From Spirochaetales bacterium (GTDB taxonomy: Bacteria > Spirochaetota > Spirochaetia > Treponematales > Treponemataceae), in assembly GCA_016929605.1 (NCBI GenBank), contig JAFGIM010000058.1:1-33777 (forward strand): a stretch of 33,777 nucleotides of DNA, in the 5' to 3' direction. This document shows positions 16,741 to 25,582 of the stretch, in pieces. The notes beneath the pieces are model-generated. The model searched no databases, was not told the origin of the DNA, and saw nothing but the letters and a program-made list of their open reading frames with translations. Both the position numbers and the translations under genes were made by a program. Position 1 is the first letter of the stretch; every line of letters begins with the position of its first letter.

Positions 16741-17205
16741 TTACATGCGGTCACGTATCGCTACGTTTACTTCTACCTTACCCTGATCTGTTTCCATTGG
16801 AACAATCAGAGCCTCTACTTCATGATCAGAAATCTCCATATTGTCTCCGGTAAACAGAGCCGGAGGCGTTAAATCAAAACGGAAACCCAGATCGTGCAGT
16901 TTTGTTACGGCCTGTGCGGTAATCAAATTGGCAAGTTCGGTTATAGTCGCCTTTGCCAAATCGTCAAAGGTCTGTAGTTGCTCGCCGTTCATTTGGGAAG
17001 CAATCTTCATCGCTGAATCCAAGCTCATGTCAAAGATAACTCGACCTTCAACATCACCTGCCAAACCAACAAGGGCAGCCACACCCATAACAGGCATGGA
17101 CGTTGATTTCAGATACAATTCACCTCGTTTGATCTCGCCACCCAACACCTCTGTCAAGATGTTATACGCAGCTTCCACAAACGGATTAATATACTCTACA
17201 CGCAT
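16741..17205 (-). CDS. cheX: CheY-P phosphatase CheX
   Basis: CheX is the phosphatase that removes phosphate from CheY in spirochaetes and some other bacteria lacking CheZ. The 154-residue protein has the CheC/CheX/FliY-type fold pattern and the single catalytic pair Glu90 and Asn93 in TELANLIT, matching the E-x-x-N motif of Borrelia CheX. It has one such helix, not two as in CheC. The ribosome binding site AAGGAGAG is well placed before ATG 17205. It lies between cheWR and cheY, the classic spirochaete order. Confidence 0.96.
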   Translation of the reverse strand: MRVEYINPFVEAAYNILTEVLGGEIKRGELYLKSTSMPVMGVAALVGLAGDVEGRVIFDMSLDSAMKIASQMNGEQLQTFDDLAKATITELANLITAQAVTKLHDLGFRFDLTPPALFTGDNMEISDHEVEALIVPMETDQGKVEVNVAIRDRM

Positions 17206-17233
17206 TGGTCTCTCCTTCTATTATGATGCTCAA

Positions 17234-18583
17234 TCACTCTTTGCTGAAAGCCACAATATCTCCGCGAACGGCTCGCAACCATCCGCTATGCTGAGGCATA
17301 GCCTCGTTCTTGCCAAGAATTACAAAGCCATTATCCTTAAGTTTTTCTGTAATCTCACCCAAAATAGTAGCCTGTTGCTTGGGATTAAGGAACGAAACCA
17401 TGTCCCGGGCAACAACAATATCCATAGCAGGTACTGCATTTTGATTATTACAATCGTGATATTCAAAAAGGATCATATCCTTAATGGTTTGATTAAATGT
17501 CCATTGCCCATTAACACCCTTTACCATGTAGGATAGATAGCGGGGAGGTATTGCTTCCTCGTTAACGGAAAGCATGGGGGCATTGGAAATAGCAAGAAGA
17601 TCGGAGTCATTAGCGTAAATACGTATCCGTGCGGAGGGATATTTTTCCCTTAAGATAACCGCCAGGCTATACGCCTCGTACCCCTTGCCGCATCCGATGT
17701 TCCATACATTGATTTGTTTAGCCTGATTTTCCGGAAGCATGGAGGCAAAAGAGCTCGCATAGGCGCTGCTCCAAAAAGTTCCGGTATCCGGAGAATAGAA
17801 GGTTTCAAGGTACTGCCGCGCGTCCTGCTCGTTCGCAAGTTGGATATCACTCTGGGAGCGCAGGTCACGCCAAACTCTAAAGCGCTCGGACACCCATTGT
17901 TCATTAACTGCGGTAACATGAAAACGGGCAAGAGCGGCAAGGGTATCGCTGATAAAGGAAATATCAAGATCATCTCGGGTTTGTTTTACCTTGACCTTAC
18001 CTGGAGCCTCTACAAGACGCTCTTCCATCATCTCTGCCATCTCGGAAGCCGGGGTATCGGCTTGCTTGTCGCGAGAGGCAAAAATTCGCTCAACATCAAG
18101 AAGGATGTACAGGCGACCCTGGTTTTCTACCACACCATGAATGTATTTAATATTGATATCGCCAAAGATGGGGTGTGGTGGCTGTATGGAGTTTCGGGAA
18201 ATACCCACCACCTTATCTATCGCGTCAACGACTACACCAAAGGTTTGCTCTCCAACATGAATAATAATCATGCTTTCCAGAGCATCTTCAGCGCGTTCAC
18301 GGGTGGGAATATTAAAGAAAATACGTAAATCAATGATGGGAATAATATCGCCACGAAGGTTATACACACCTAACACAAACGGAGAGGTGTTGGGGACGTA
18401 GGTAAAACGTCCTGCCTTGGCGATTTCCTTAACTTGCATGATGTCGATGGCATAATCTTTCCCGGCAAGGGAAAAGGTAACCATCTTGAAATCAATGACA
18501 ACTGCCTTTTCGGCGCGTACTTCGCTTTCTTCCCGTTCAGTATCTTCGTTTACCAGGGTTCGCGTTTCTTTTTTATTTACCAT
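17234..18583 (-). CDS. cheW: CheW with C-terminal CheR-like domain
   Basis: The 449-residue protein joins two chemotaxis modules. Residues 30-170 are a CheW adaptor domain (FSLAGKDYAIDIMQVKEI, then VYNLRGDIIPIIDLR) that links receptors to CheA. Residues 205-449 resemble the CheR methyltransferase: a SAM-site-like NIGCGKGYEAYSLA at 296-309, YANDSD at 323-328 and VVARDMVSFLN in place of the CheR CRNV-I-YF strand. The FFR-type segment reads FWS at 270-272, so a normally catalytic arginine appears missing. A CheW-CheR-like fusion is known in Treponema, where it is part of an unusual receptor array. The start ATG overlaps the cheA stop by 7 nt. Methyltransferase activity should not be assumed. Confidence 0.94.
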   Translation of the reverse strand: MVNKKETRTLVNEDTEREESEVRAEKAVVIDFKMVTFSLAGKDYAIDIMQVKEIAKAGRFTYVPNTSPFVLGVYNLRGDIIPIIDLRIFFNIPTRERAEDALESMIIIHVGEQTFGVVVDAIDKVVGISRNSIQPPHPIFGDINIKYIHGVVENQGRLYILLDVERIFASRDKQADTPASEMAEMMEERLVEAPGKVKVKQTRDDLDISFISDTLAALARFHVTAVNEQWVSERFRVWRDLRSQSDIQLANEQDARQYLETFYSPDTGTFWSSAYASSFASMLPENQAKQINVWNIGCGKGYEAYSLAVILREKYPSARIRIYANDSDLLAISNAPMLSVNEEAIPPRYLSYMVKGVNGQWTFNQTIKDMILFEYHDCNNQNAVPAMDIVVARDMVSFLNPKQQATILGEITEKLKDNGFVILGKNEAMPQHSGWLRAVRGDIVAFSKE

Positions 18584-20952
18584 ACTGAAGCCTCACGTTG
18601 TTCGCGCGCCTGCAACTCCTGTTTAAGTCCAAGATCCAGAAGCTGACTAACGTCTATGATGAGGGATACTGAACCGTCTCCCAAAATCGAGGCACCGGCA
18701 ATACCGGGCGAATTGGTAAACTGATCCCGAAGAGGCTTTATTACCACATCCTCTTCTCCAATAAGACTGTCGACCATCAAACCAATTTTTTTCTCGCTTG
18801 TTCCTACGATAACAATATAGTTAAACTCGGAAACATCCTGTGTCTTTATGCCAAAAAGTCGGTTAAGACGCAAGAGGCTGATTACCTCGTTACGAACATT
18901 AAAGACTTCATAGTTATCGATACGACTAATCTCTTCCGGCTTGACACGATGGCTTTCGATAACAGAGGTAATTGGTATGGAGTACACCTCGCGGCCAACG
19001 CGCACCAGAAGCCCCTGGATTATGGCAAGGGTAAGTGGCAAACGGATAACAAAACGTGATCCGATGTTAGGTTGACTTGAAATAGTGACAGTTCCGTTGA
19101 GTTTCTCGATATGGGTTTTTACTACATCGAGGCCAACTCCGCGACCGGATACATTGGTAATCTTCTCGGCTGTGGAAAAACCAGGTTCAAAAATAAGCTG
19201 AAAGGCTTCCACATCGGTAAGGTTTTTACCAGGATGTATGATGCCGCGAGCGACTGCCTTTTTCTTGACCGATTCAACATCGATTCCATGACCGTCATCG
19301 GCTATTTCGATAACAATCATGTTGCCTTCGTTGCTAGCCTTGAGCAAGACCATACCTTCCTCGGATTTACCGGCAGCAGCCCTGACAGAGGGAAGCTCAA
19401 CGCCATGGTCAATTGCATTGCGCACACAGTGCATAATGGGATCAAGCAAGTCTTCTACAACGGATTTATCGAGCTCGGTATCCTCTCCTTCTATGACCAG
19501 ACGAACCTGCTTGCCCAAGTCATGTGATAAATCACGGACAAGGCGCGGGAAGCGGTTAAATATCTGGCTGATGGGAACCATGCGGATCTTCATTACGCCT
19601 TCCTGCAATTCACCGGTAATTCTACCGAGGTTTTGCGCGGCGGAGCGGAATTTACTGACGGTACCCTTCATAGAGGAATCAAAACCACCAAAAACCTCAA
19701 AAAGACCATTATATTCGGCCATTAATTCTTTCTTGATATCCTTAACGCTTCGACCATCCTGAATCTGTTCAAGCAAATCCGGAATAGAATCAAGCAGGGC
19801 TCTCAGTCGTTCCTTCCAAGCCCCCTCGGCTTGCTGAAACTCGGATATAAGATCGCTAAAATGCAAGGCGCTTTGATTAAAGGAAGCCTTGGTAATAACC
19901 GTTTCGCTCACCAGATTAAGCAAATAATCGATTCTACGGGAATCAACTCGAAGAATAGAGCCTGAACTATTATGGGATACCGTAGATGCGCTCTTTGACG
20001 GTGTTTTCTCCGATAGTTCCGTCATTGCCTTTGGCTCGCCGACGCTCTCTTCCTCGTCTACTTCAACTGGCGATTCCTCTTTACGGGAAACTACCGGCCC
20101 CGCCGGCTTTGGCGCTGGTGCACTTCGTTGTGGTTGTGCCTGAGCCATAAAAGGCTGCACATCCACCGAACTGGTAACGTCGGAAATAGAAGAGGCTTTT
20201 TTAAGATCCTCGCTTGAAACAGTGGTTGCCACAAAATACACAACATGTTCGTGGAATTCATCCTCGTAGAGGGCATCAAAATCCGGAATAGTCTTTAACA
20301 CCTGACCGTGTTGCTTAAGAGCGGCAAAAACCTGAATTCCACCAACGGAATTCATGGGGTTAGACTCATCGAAGGTAACCCGCACAATAAAGACACTTTC
20401 ACCCGGAGGAACAGCTTCTTTAAGCTCAAGGATCTCATACTCTGATAACAGAGCCGTTGTATCTGCAGAAGGAACCATCTCGACTGTTCCAGGAGCGACT
20501 GAAGATGGTGCAGGAACTTTTTTCTTGGCTGCTGCAGGCTTTTGCTTCTTCTCTTTTGAGGGAAGCAGGGCTTCAATAGCCTCTTTTACCGGGGAAACAT
20601 CATCATCAAACACAGCACCGGCAGACCTGGCAGACAACATTGCCTTGATGATGTCCAAGGCCTGTAGAAGAATATCCACAACAGAGCCGGAAACGGCAAG
20701 AGAACCGGAGCGAATCACATCGAGTAAGTCTTCTACAATATGCGTAAAACCCGACAGTTCGTGCATTTCGACGGTAGCAGAGCCACCCTTAAGGGTATGC
20801 GCAGCTCTAAAAATCTCGTCGATAGCCTCATGATTGGATGGATCATTTTCTATAACCAGGATATTGCTTTCCAGCGTGAAAACCTGCTGTTCAGCCTCAC
20901 TGAAAAAGTCTTTTAGTAGTTCCTCATTGTTGATATCCAGATAGTCACTCAT
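18577..20952 (-). CDS. cheA: Chemotaxis histidine kinase CheA
   Basis: CheA is the receptor-coupled kinase that phosphorylates CheY. Domains: P1 phosphotransfer (1-110) with His52 in AAHTLKGGSA; a P2-like region (about 170-265); an acidic linker; P3 dimerisation (about 330-450); P4 ATPase (450-640) with N box HCVRNAIDHG at 508-517, G1 ADDGHGID near 551-558 and G2 GRGVGLD at 603-609; P5 CheW-like (640-785). P3 is longer than in E. coli because of an inserted helical stretch (about 373-428), as described for Treponema CheA. The four genes cheA-cheWR-cheX-cheY run together to the terminator at 16251. The ATG has no Shine-Dalgarno and lies only a few nt from a candidate promoter. Confidence 0.97.
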   Translation of the reverse strand: MSDYLDINNEELLKDFFSEAEQQVFTLESNILVIENDPSNHEAIDEIFRAAHTLKGGSATVEMHELSGFTHIVEDLLDVIRSGSLAVSGSVVDILLQALDIIKAMLSARSAGAVFDDDVSPVKEAIEALLPSKEKKQKPAAAKKKVPAPSSVAPGTVEMVPSADTTALLSEYEILELKEAVPPGESVFIVRVTFDESNPMNSVGGIQVFAALKQHGQVLKTIPDFDALYEDEFHEHVVYFVATTVSSEDLKKASSISDVTSSVDVQPFMAQAQPQRSAPAPKPAGPVVSRKEESPVEVDEEESVGEPKAMTELSEKTPSKSASTVSHNSSGSILRVDSRRIDYLLNLVSETVITKASFNQSALHFSDLISEFQQAEGAWKERLRALLDSIPDLLEQIQDGRSVKDIKKELMAEYNGLFEVFGGFDSSMKGTVSKFRSAAQNLGRITGELQEGVMKIRMVPISQIFNRFPRLVRDLSHDLGKQVRLVIEGEDTELDKSVVEDLLDPIMHCVRNAIDHGVELPSVRAAAGKSEEGMVLLKASNEGNMIVIEIADDGHGIDVESVKKKAVARGIIHPGKNLTDVEAFQLIFEPGFSTAEKITNVSGRGVGLDVVKTHIEKLNGTVTISSQPNIGSRFVIRLPLTLAIIQGLLVRVGREVYSIPITSVIESHRVKPEEISRIDNYEVFNVRNEVISLLRLNRLFGIKTQDVSEFNYIVIVGTSEKKIGLMVDSLIGEEDVVIKPLRDQFTNSPGIAGASILGDGSVSLIIDVSQLLDLGLKQELQAREQREASVW

Positions 20953-20961
20953 ATGATATCA

Positions 20962-20989
20962 AGTGTATACCGTTTTGACGATTAGTCAA
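20962..20989 (-). promoter_or_regulatory. Candidate promoter of the chemotaxis operon, very close to the cheA start
   Basis: On the minus strand TTGACT (20984-20989) is followed after 16 nt by TACACT (20962-20967); an overlapping TATACA (20965-20970) is also possible. Either would start transcription about 3-7 nt before the cheA ATG at 20952, giving a leaderless or nearly leaderless message, consistent with the absence of a Shine-Dalgarno there. Confidence 0.5.
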
Positions 20990-21008
20990 GACGAAATCCG
21001 GGAGGGTT

Positions 21009-21028
21009 TTTCCTTTTTGAAAAGGAAA
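21009..21028. repeat. 20-bp near-perfect palindrome between cheA and the divergent exported-protein genes
   Basis: TTTCCTTTT (21009-21017) and AAAAGGAAA (21020-21028) are perfect inverted arms separated by TG. The loop is too short for a good RNA hairpin at full pairing, and both flanking genes are transcribed away from it, so an operator for a dimeric regulator is more likely than a terminator. No regulator is identified. Confidence 0.5.
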
Positions 21029-21055
21029 TAGTGGCTCTGCCGCTTCCAAATGGTA

Positions 21056-21072
21056 TATACTGAGACAGGGAG
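21056..21072 (+). promoter_or_regulatory. Candidate -10 box and ribosome binding site of the exported-protein pair
   Basis: TATACT (21056-21061) is a five-of-six match to the -10 consensus, but no convincing -35 box lies 16-18 nt upstream, so activation or an alternative sigma factor would be needed. AGGGAG (21067-21072) is a good Shine-Dalgarno 5 nt before ATG 21078. The implied start site near 21068 would fall in or next to the Shine-Dalgarno, which weakens the call. Confidence 0.3.
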
Positions 21073-21077
21073 TTTGA

Positions 21078-22220
21078 ATGAAAAGACGCATCCGGGTACT
21101 TATCACAATCAGCGTATGTTGCGTCCTTAAGGCGTTTTCCCAAGAAGTTTCACTTGCCGACCTCTCCTTTCAATCGACCGCTTTTATTCAAGAAGAAGAT
21201 GACAGTCCGGTCATCCTCACCGGGGGTACAATAGCCCTCCGCTTTATACCGGTTACCCCTATTGAACTGACCGCCCGCACTGCTTTTTATACCCAAGACA
21301 CGCAAAAGTTTTTATCTTCGTTTGACAACAGTCAAGAACCGGCTTTTGTCTTGTTTGAAGGAGCCGCCCTGTCCTATACAGCCCTGTTCAATCGAACAAG
21401 CACAGTGACCGTCTTTACCGGCCTACTCGACAATCCAGCCTCCCCCTCTCTGCTGCGCCGTTTGTTCAAGATTACTGTCGAACCATGCGAATTTCACGGG
21501 ATGCCCGCCGGTGTTCCTTTTTCGCCGGAAACCGAGATACGGGGAAACGGACTAGCCCTTACGACCATTCCTTTTAATACACAGGTAGGGGCCGGTATAT
21601 ATACCTACTGGAACGGTGAAACGGGTTCACAGTTCACCCTTACCGGTGACCTTCGTTTGGTACTTGCCCTGGATAACGCCTTTTTTAACTTTTTTGGGGG
21701 TAGTTCCTGGCTGTATGGGGATGAAAAGGCTTCTTTCCGCGGAGGCGCAACTGCCCTGGTTCGATCTGACAGCGGACATGAGCTCTATGGAGAAGCAGGA
21801 ATCCGAAGCATCAGCATTGGAAGTGACGACATCGGAAAAAATCTCTATTTTTTGTTTGAAAGCCGTTTGCATACTAACGCCATTGATTCGGTGTTTTCTT
21901 TTTTTTCATCCCCCGTGTTTCCCTCTACGCTCAGAAACGAATCCATTATGGAAGCCGAAACTATGTTCTTGGGCTTAAATGCTCTGATCGCATGGGGAAG
22001 GCTGCCAATAGAGCGGATTCGCACTGGCATTAGTTTTTTGGGAGCCTTGAATCCCGATGATCCGGGAACGGTAACTCCGTTTTCATTTTCCGTAAGCCCA
22101 TTTGTTACCTGCCGGCTTTCGGATTATGATATACAGGTAACGGCTGTGATAAAGCCGTTATTACTTGATGATCCCGGTACAGCCGGAGAATTGAGGTTTT
22201 TGCTCAAGGCGGTGTTTTAA
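21078..22220 (+). CDS. Exported protein of unknown function, 380 aa, probably beta-rich
   Basis: No family recognised. The N-terminus is a type I signal peptide (KRR, then a hydrophobic core, cleavage likely after AFSQ near residue 22). The mature part is rich in Phe, Thr, Ser and Gly with many alternating hydrophobic stretches, and it ends in Phe (LLKAVF), features expected of outer-membrane beta-barrels but not proof. No lipobox. It is divergent from cheA and directly adjoins the next gene, whose ATG follows this stop with no spacer, so the two are surely co-translated. Confidence 0.8.
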   Translation: MKRRIRVLITISVCCVLKAFSQEVSLADLSFQSTAFIQEEDDSPVILTGGTIALRFIPVTPIELTARTAFYTQDTQKFLSSFDNSQEPAFVLFEGAALSYTALFNRTSTVTVFTGLLDNPASPSLLRRLFKITVEPCEFHGMPAGVPFSPETEIRGNGLALTTIPFNTQVGAGIYTYWNGETGSQFTLTGDLRLVLALDNAFFNFFGGSSWLYGDEKASFRGGATALVRSDSGHELYGEAGIRSISIGSDDIGKNLYFLFESRLHTNAIDSVFSFFSSPVFPSTLRNESIMEAETMFLGLNALIAWGRLPIERIRTGISFLGALNPDDPGTVTPFSFSVSPFVTCRLSDYDIQVTAVIKPLLLDDPGTAGELRFLLKAVF

Positions 22221-23105
22221 ATGAATAAGGTCCTTCGCATCTTGTTTGTCGCAGTTCTTGTCATCTCCTTACCGCCCCACCTTTGGGGAGCGGAAATAGG
22301 CGCATCGGTATCCTCAAGTACATTCGGCTTTACCAAAGACGGAAGTTTGGATCCTGATGATCCGCTCTTCGGCTTCAGTTTTTTTGTACGGGATTCATTA
22401 ACGGATTTTCTTGACGGAACGATATCATTTGAACGCGACCCGGTAACCGGAAACCTTGTATCAGCTCGAGCGTCCTATAAAACCACCTTCCTTTCGATAA
22501 GCGCAGGACCATCGTTTGGTGTGCTTAATACACCGGACGGGGACGATGGGGTAACGAATCTGATTCAACCCGGATTGGCTCTGGGCTTTAGTGTCATCAT
22601 TCCCGGAATCTTTGTAGCCCGAGCGGACAGTGACTTTGCCCTGCCCCAGATGACCGGTCACAATGGACAGATGTTTATACAACGAGGCCTGCTGTCCCTT
22701 GGTTTTTTCTTGCCTAATGTGCTTTGCTCTCTAAACATACATCAACGAAGTACGGTTGAATATCTTTCCAACGGTTTAAGCGCAACGCGAAGTATTACCG
22801 ACTGGGGTCTATACACCGAGTCCTTTATGAAGGGTTCCCCCTTTCGGGTTTCTGTTGATTTTATCTATCGGGTGTTGGAGTACTACGAGGGGACTGATAG
22901 CCCTGAAAACAGGGAATTTGCGTCTCTTGTACTGGGAGGAGGTCTTACCTGGGTACCCAAAGCCGATATGAGTTTTTTCATTCTTGGCTCTGGTTCCCTG
23001 TATACCTTTTTGCTTGAAGAGGCCGAAGACGATCTTGATCGATTCCTCTTCGAAATTAAAATTGGCACTCGCATCATGACGGGGAATCAGGCCGGTCATA
23101 GATAA
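22221..23105 (+). CDS. Exported protein of unknown function, 294 aa, probably beta-rich
   Basis: No family recognised. A type I signal peptide (MNKVLRILFVAVLVISL, cleavage probably after HLWGA near residue 24) is followed by a Ser/Gly/Phe-rich mature region with alternating polarity, suggesting an outer-membrane or periplasmic beta protein. It shares the overall style and an Asp-Pro-Asp-Asp-Pro segment (about residue 41) with the preceding protein (NPDDPG near its C-terminus), but I cannot show they are paralogues by eye. The ATG follows the upstream TAA directly; AAGGCGGTG inside the upstream gene can serve as ribosome binding site. Confidence 0.8.
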   Translation: MNKVLRILFVAVLVISLPPHLWGAEIGASVSSSTFGFTKDGSLDPDDPLFGFSFFVRDSLTDFLDGTISFERDPVTGNLVSARASYKTTFLSISAGPSFGVLNTPDGDDGVTNLIQPGLALGFSVIIPGIFVARADSDFALPQMTGHNGQMFIQRGLLSLGFFLPNVLCSLNIHQRSTVEYLSNGLSATRSITDWGLYTESFMKGSPFRVSVDFIYRVLEYYEGTDSPENREFASLVLGGGLTWVPKADMSFFILGSGSLYTFLLEEAEDDLDRFLFEIKIGTRIMTGNQAGHR

Positions 23106-23114
23106 TAACCGGCC
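23090..23114. other. Hairpin across the convergent gene ends, terminator uncertain
   Basis: GGCCGGT (23090-23096) and ACCGGCC (23108-23114) form a perfect 7-bp stem with an 11-nt loop, spanning the stop codon of the second exported-protein gene and lying about 20 nt beyond the dapL stop. There is no T run on either strand, so it is not a standard intrinsic terminator, although the convergent position suggests a 3'-end role. Confidence 0.35.
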
Positions 23115-23133
23115 AGTCCATCACGCCATCTTC

Positions 23134-24366
23134 TTAGTCTATATCAAGCTTGGCAAGACGTTCGCATGCTTCTTGAATCTGCGCACGATGCCCAAATGAA
23201 CTAAATCGAATAAAAGACTCTCCGGCTGGACCAAAACCTGCCCCTGGAGTACACACTACATGAGAGCGCTCAAGAAGTAAGTCAAATATCTGCCAGCTCT
23301 TTTTTCCGGGGAACCGCGCCCACACATACGGTGCATTATCCCCACCGTACAAGGTCACACCAGCTTTTGCAAAGGAAGGGGCACAGAGGGCTTCCCGAAT
23401 CAAACGGGCATTCTCCAAATAATAATCGGTAAGGGAGCGAGTCTCTGCCAAACCCTTTTCATCAAGAGAAGCCAAGCCGCCAGATTGTGCAATATTTGAA
23501 GCTCCGTTAAAGATTGTGGTAACAAGACGACTCCAATCCTTACCCACCGCAGTTCCATCGGCGAAGGTTAATTCCGAAGGAATACAAGTCCAACCAAGAC
23601 GCACACCAGTAAAACCGATGGGTTTTGAAAAAGAGCTTACCTCGATGGCACAGGTTCTTGAGCCAGGAATTTCATAGATTGATCGAGGCAATTGCGGATC
23701 GCGGATATACGATGAATATGCAGAATCAAAAATGATGATCGACTCTTGCTCTATAGCTCGAGCTACCAAAGCTTCAAGTTGCTCCCGTGTCGCGACTGCT
23801 CCGGTAGGATTATTGGGCGAACAGAAATATATCAAAGCATTTTTTGGAATGGCGGCAAGATCAGGAAAGAAATTATTTTCCGCAGTACAGGGCATATACA
23901 CAATACCGGAATAACCGCTTCCACCTTCGGTAACAGGACCGGCAGCGCCAATCATGACAGAGCCGTCTACATACACCGGATACGCAGGATCTTGTACCGC
24001 AACAGTTACATCACGGCCAAAAAGATACTGCAAACGACCAATATCGCACTTGGCACCGTCCGAGATATATACCTCATCAGCACTGACCATACCCTTATAG
24101 AGAACTTTAGAAATCTTGTCTCGGAGGGCGGTTGATCCGGTCTCGTCTCCATAGCCGGAATATCCTTCGGCTGTTCCAAGACGGGTAACCTCTTCATGTA
24201 GACCCGAAACAACATGAGGCGTAAGCGGTTCGGTGGTATTACCAATACCCAGGCTGATTATCTTTGCCTCTGGATGAGCCTTGGCAAAGGCGGCCCTGCG
24301 TCGAGATATTTCCGGAAACAAATAACCTGAGCTAAGATGTGCAATGCACGGATTACGTTTGAGCAT
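23134..24366 (-). CDS. dapL: LL-diaminopimelate aminotransferase DapL
   Basis: DapL converts tetrahydrodipicolinate directly to LL-diaminopimelate with glutamate as amino donor, the short route to lysine and peptidoglycan precursor used by plants, Chlamydia and spirochaetes. The 410-residue class I/II PLP enzyme shows the family start (NPCIAHLSSGYLFPEI), GIGNTTEPL, GYGDETGS, the SPNNPTGA motif near 184-191 and the PLP lysine Lys248 in SSFSKPIGFTGVRLGW. The ATG has GAGGGAG at good spacing. It follows the SGNH-protein gene by 37 nt and is the last gene of the long minus-strand run; it may share its transcript or have its own promoter. Confidence 0.93.
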   Translation of the reverse strand: MLKRNPCIAHLSSGYLFPEISRRRAAFAKAHPEAKIISLGIGNTTEPLTPHVVSGLHEEVTRLGTAEGYSGYGDETGSTALRDKISKVLYKGMVSADEVYISDGAKCDIGRLQYLFGRDVTVAVQDPAYPVYVDGSVMIGAAGPVTEGGSGYSGIVYMPCTAENNFFPDLAAIPKNALIYFCSPNNPTGAVATREQLEALVARAIEQESIIIFDSAYSSYIRDPQLPRSIYEIPGSRTCAIEVSSFSKPIGFTGVRLGWTCIPSELTFADGTAVGKDWSRLVTTIFNGASNIAQSGGLASLDEKGLAETRSLTDYYLENARLIREALCAPSFAKAGVTLYGGDNAPYVWARFPGKKSWQIFDLLLERSHVVCTPGAGFGPAGESFIRFSSFGHRAQIQEACERLAKLDID

Positions 24367-24403
24367 GTCTACTCCCTCTTTGTATTCATGGGAAGTATAT
24401 CAA

Positions 24404-25573
24404 TTATTGCGGAAGATTGGCAACCGGAAGCTCGGCAAAGGAAAAGTCTTGTACAAGATTGTCAAAAAGCCCACGCATGGCAAGTTGACCGCCTTCTACG
24501 GTAAAGTGAGATCCATCGTCGCTCATAACACGAATCGTTTGCCCTCCATCGAGAACAATTGTCTGACTGTATTCTTTGCCACTACCCGGTATTGAATCGG
24601 ACAGTGAAATTCGGGTTACCAGATTTGGACTGTATTCCTCGGCAACTGATGCCTGGACTGAATCGATATAGCGCAGACTTTCGTCATACACCCGATTTTT
24701 AACCCTGGGCATTCCAATCCAGTACACATGAACAACCTCGCTAAGAGCCAAATCAATAATCGATCTACAGCGCTCTCGATACGCATGTTCCCAGGAAGGA
24801 GTGTGCTTTTTTAATATGGTTCCCGTCTCGTCCCTAAAACTTTGGTAATCGTTCATACCCATCATAACTGCGCACGATGCATAATGGCGATCCTTAAAGG
24901 TATCCAAAAGTTTTGAAGGCCAGTCAAAGTAATCACTGCGAATAAATCCGGAAGAATGCACTGCCAGATAGTCAACCTTTACAGGCCCACCTTTGCCGAC
25001 CAGTCTGGTTAAGCCAGAACCGAGACTGAACACTTGAGAATCTCCAAAGAAAAAAATCTCTAAAGGATTGGAGCTTGAATATATTGAAGAGCGGGAAGAG
25101 GGATCATTTATGGATTTGGTAGTTCCAGTGGTTTGGGTTAATACGTTTTGGCGGACGGGATGTATCTCTTGCGGGGCTTCTTCTGCAAGGGGAGTTTCGC
25201 CAACAGCTTGGATTTCCTCTATAAGCGGAGGGGGCGGCACTACCGGAGATTGCTCCTCGATAACAGCGACAGTACGCTCGGCTCGTTTATTGTAATATCG
25301 GGAATCCCAGGAGAGATGCTCGGACAAACCGGTAAGATCAAGGAAGAAAGAGCGAACCGAAGGCTGTAGCGAATCTATATGAGCTACGGAGGAGACAGAA
25401 GCAACGGCGTCGCATACGGAAAGAACAATAGCCCGTAGGTGCAAGTTTACAATACGGGAAGCGGGAATCCAAAGCGTGCGAGCAGATAATAAAGCGGACA
25501 GGGAAAAGCACAATATAAAAGCTGCGATAACATGGTTAGGGCTATACGAGTCGTTGCGATTAAAGAACTTCAT
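24404..25573 (-). CDS. Membrane-anchored SGNH/GDSL-fold protein, partner of the MBOAT acyltransferase
   Basis: The 389-residue protein has an N-terminal signal-anchor (about 14-38), a Pro/Glu-rich linker (100-170) and an SGNH hydrolase domain outside the membrane (170-389). Catalytic blocks are present: FGDSQ with Ser179, GMND at 239-242 and DGSH with Asp353 and His356. Such domains paired with MBOAT proteins move or remove O-acetyl groups on extracellular polysaccharide or peptidoglycan. The ATG is 10 nt from the MBOAT stop, and its Shine-Dalgarno is a run of seven G. The layout matches the SGNH family near DUF459. The actual glycan acceptor is unknown. Confidence 0.87.
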   Translation of the reverse strand: MKFFNRNDSYSPNHVIAAFILCFSLSALLSARTLWIPASRIVNLHLRAIVLSVCDAVASVSSVAHIDSLQPSVRSFFLDLTGLSEHLSWDSRYYNKRAERTVAVIEEQSPVVPPPPLIEEIQAVGETPLAEEAPQEIHPVRQNVLTQTTGTTKSINDPSSRSSIYSSSNPLEIFFFGDSQVFSLGSGLTRLVGKGGPVKVDYLAVHSSGFIRSDYFDWPSKLLDTFKDRHYASCAVMMGMNDYQSFRDETGTILKKHTPSWEHAYRERCRSIIDLALSEVVHVYWIGMPRVKNRVYDESLRYIDSVQASVAEEYSPNLVTRISLSDSIPGSGKEYSQTIVLDGGQTIRVMSDDGSHFTVEGGQLAMRGLFDNLVQDFSFAELPVANLPQ

Positions 25574-25582
25574 ACTCCCCCC

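Noticed and set aside
21001-21028. Hairpin between cheA and the exported-protein genes as a terminator
   Set aside because: Both neighbours are transcribed away from it, and the two-base loop is too small; an operator is more plausible.
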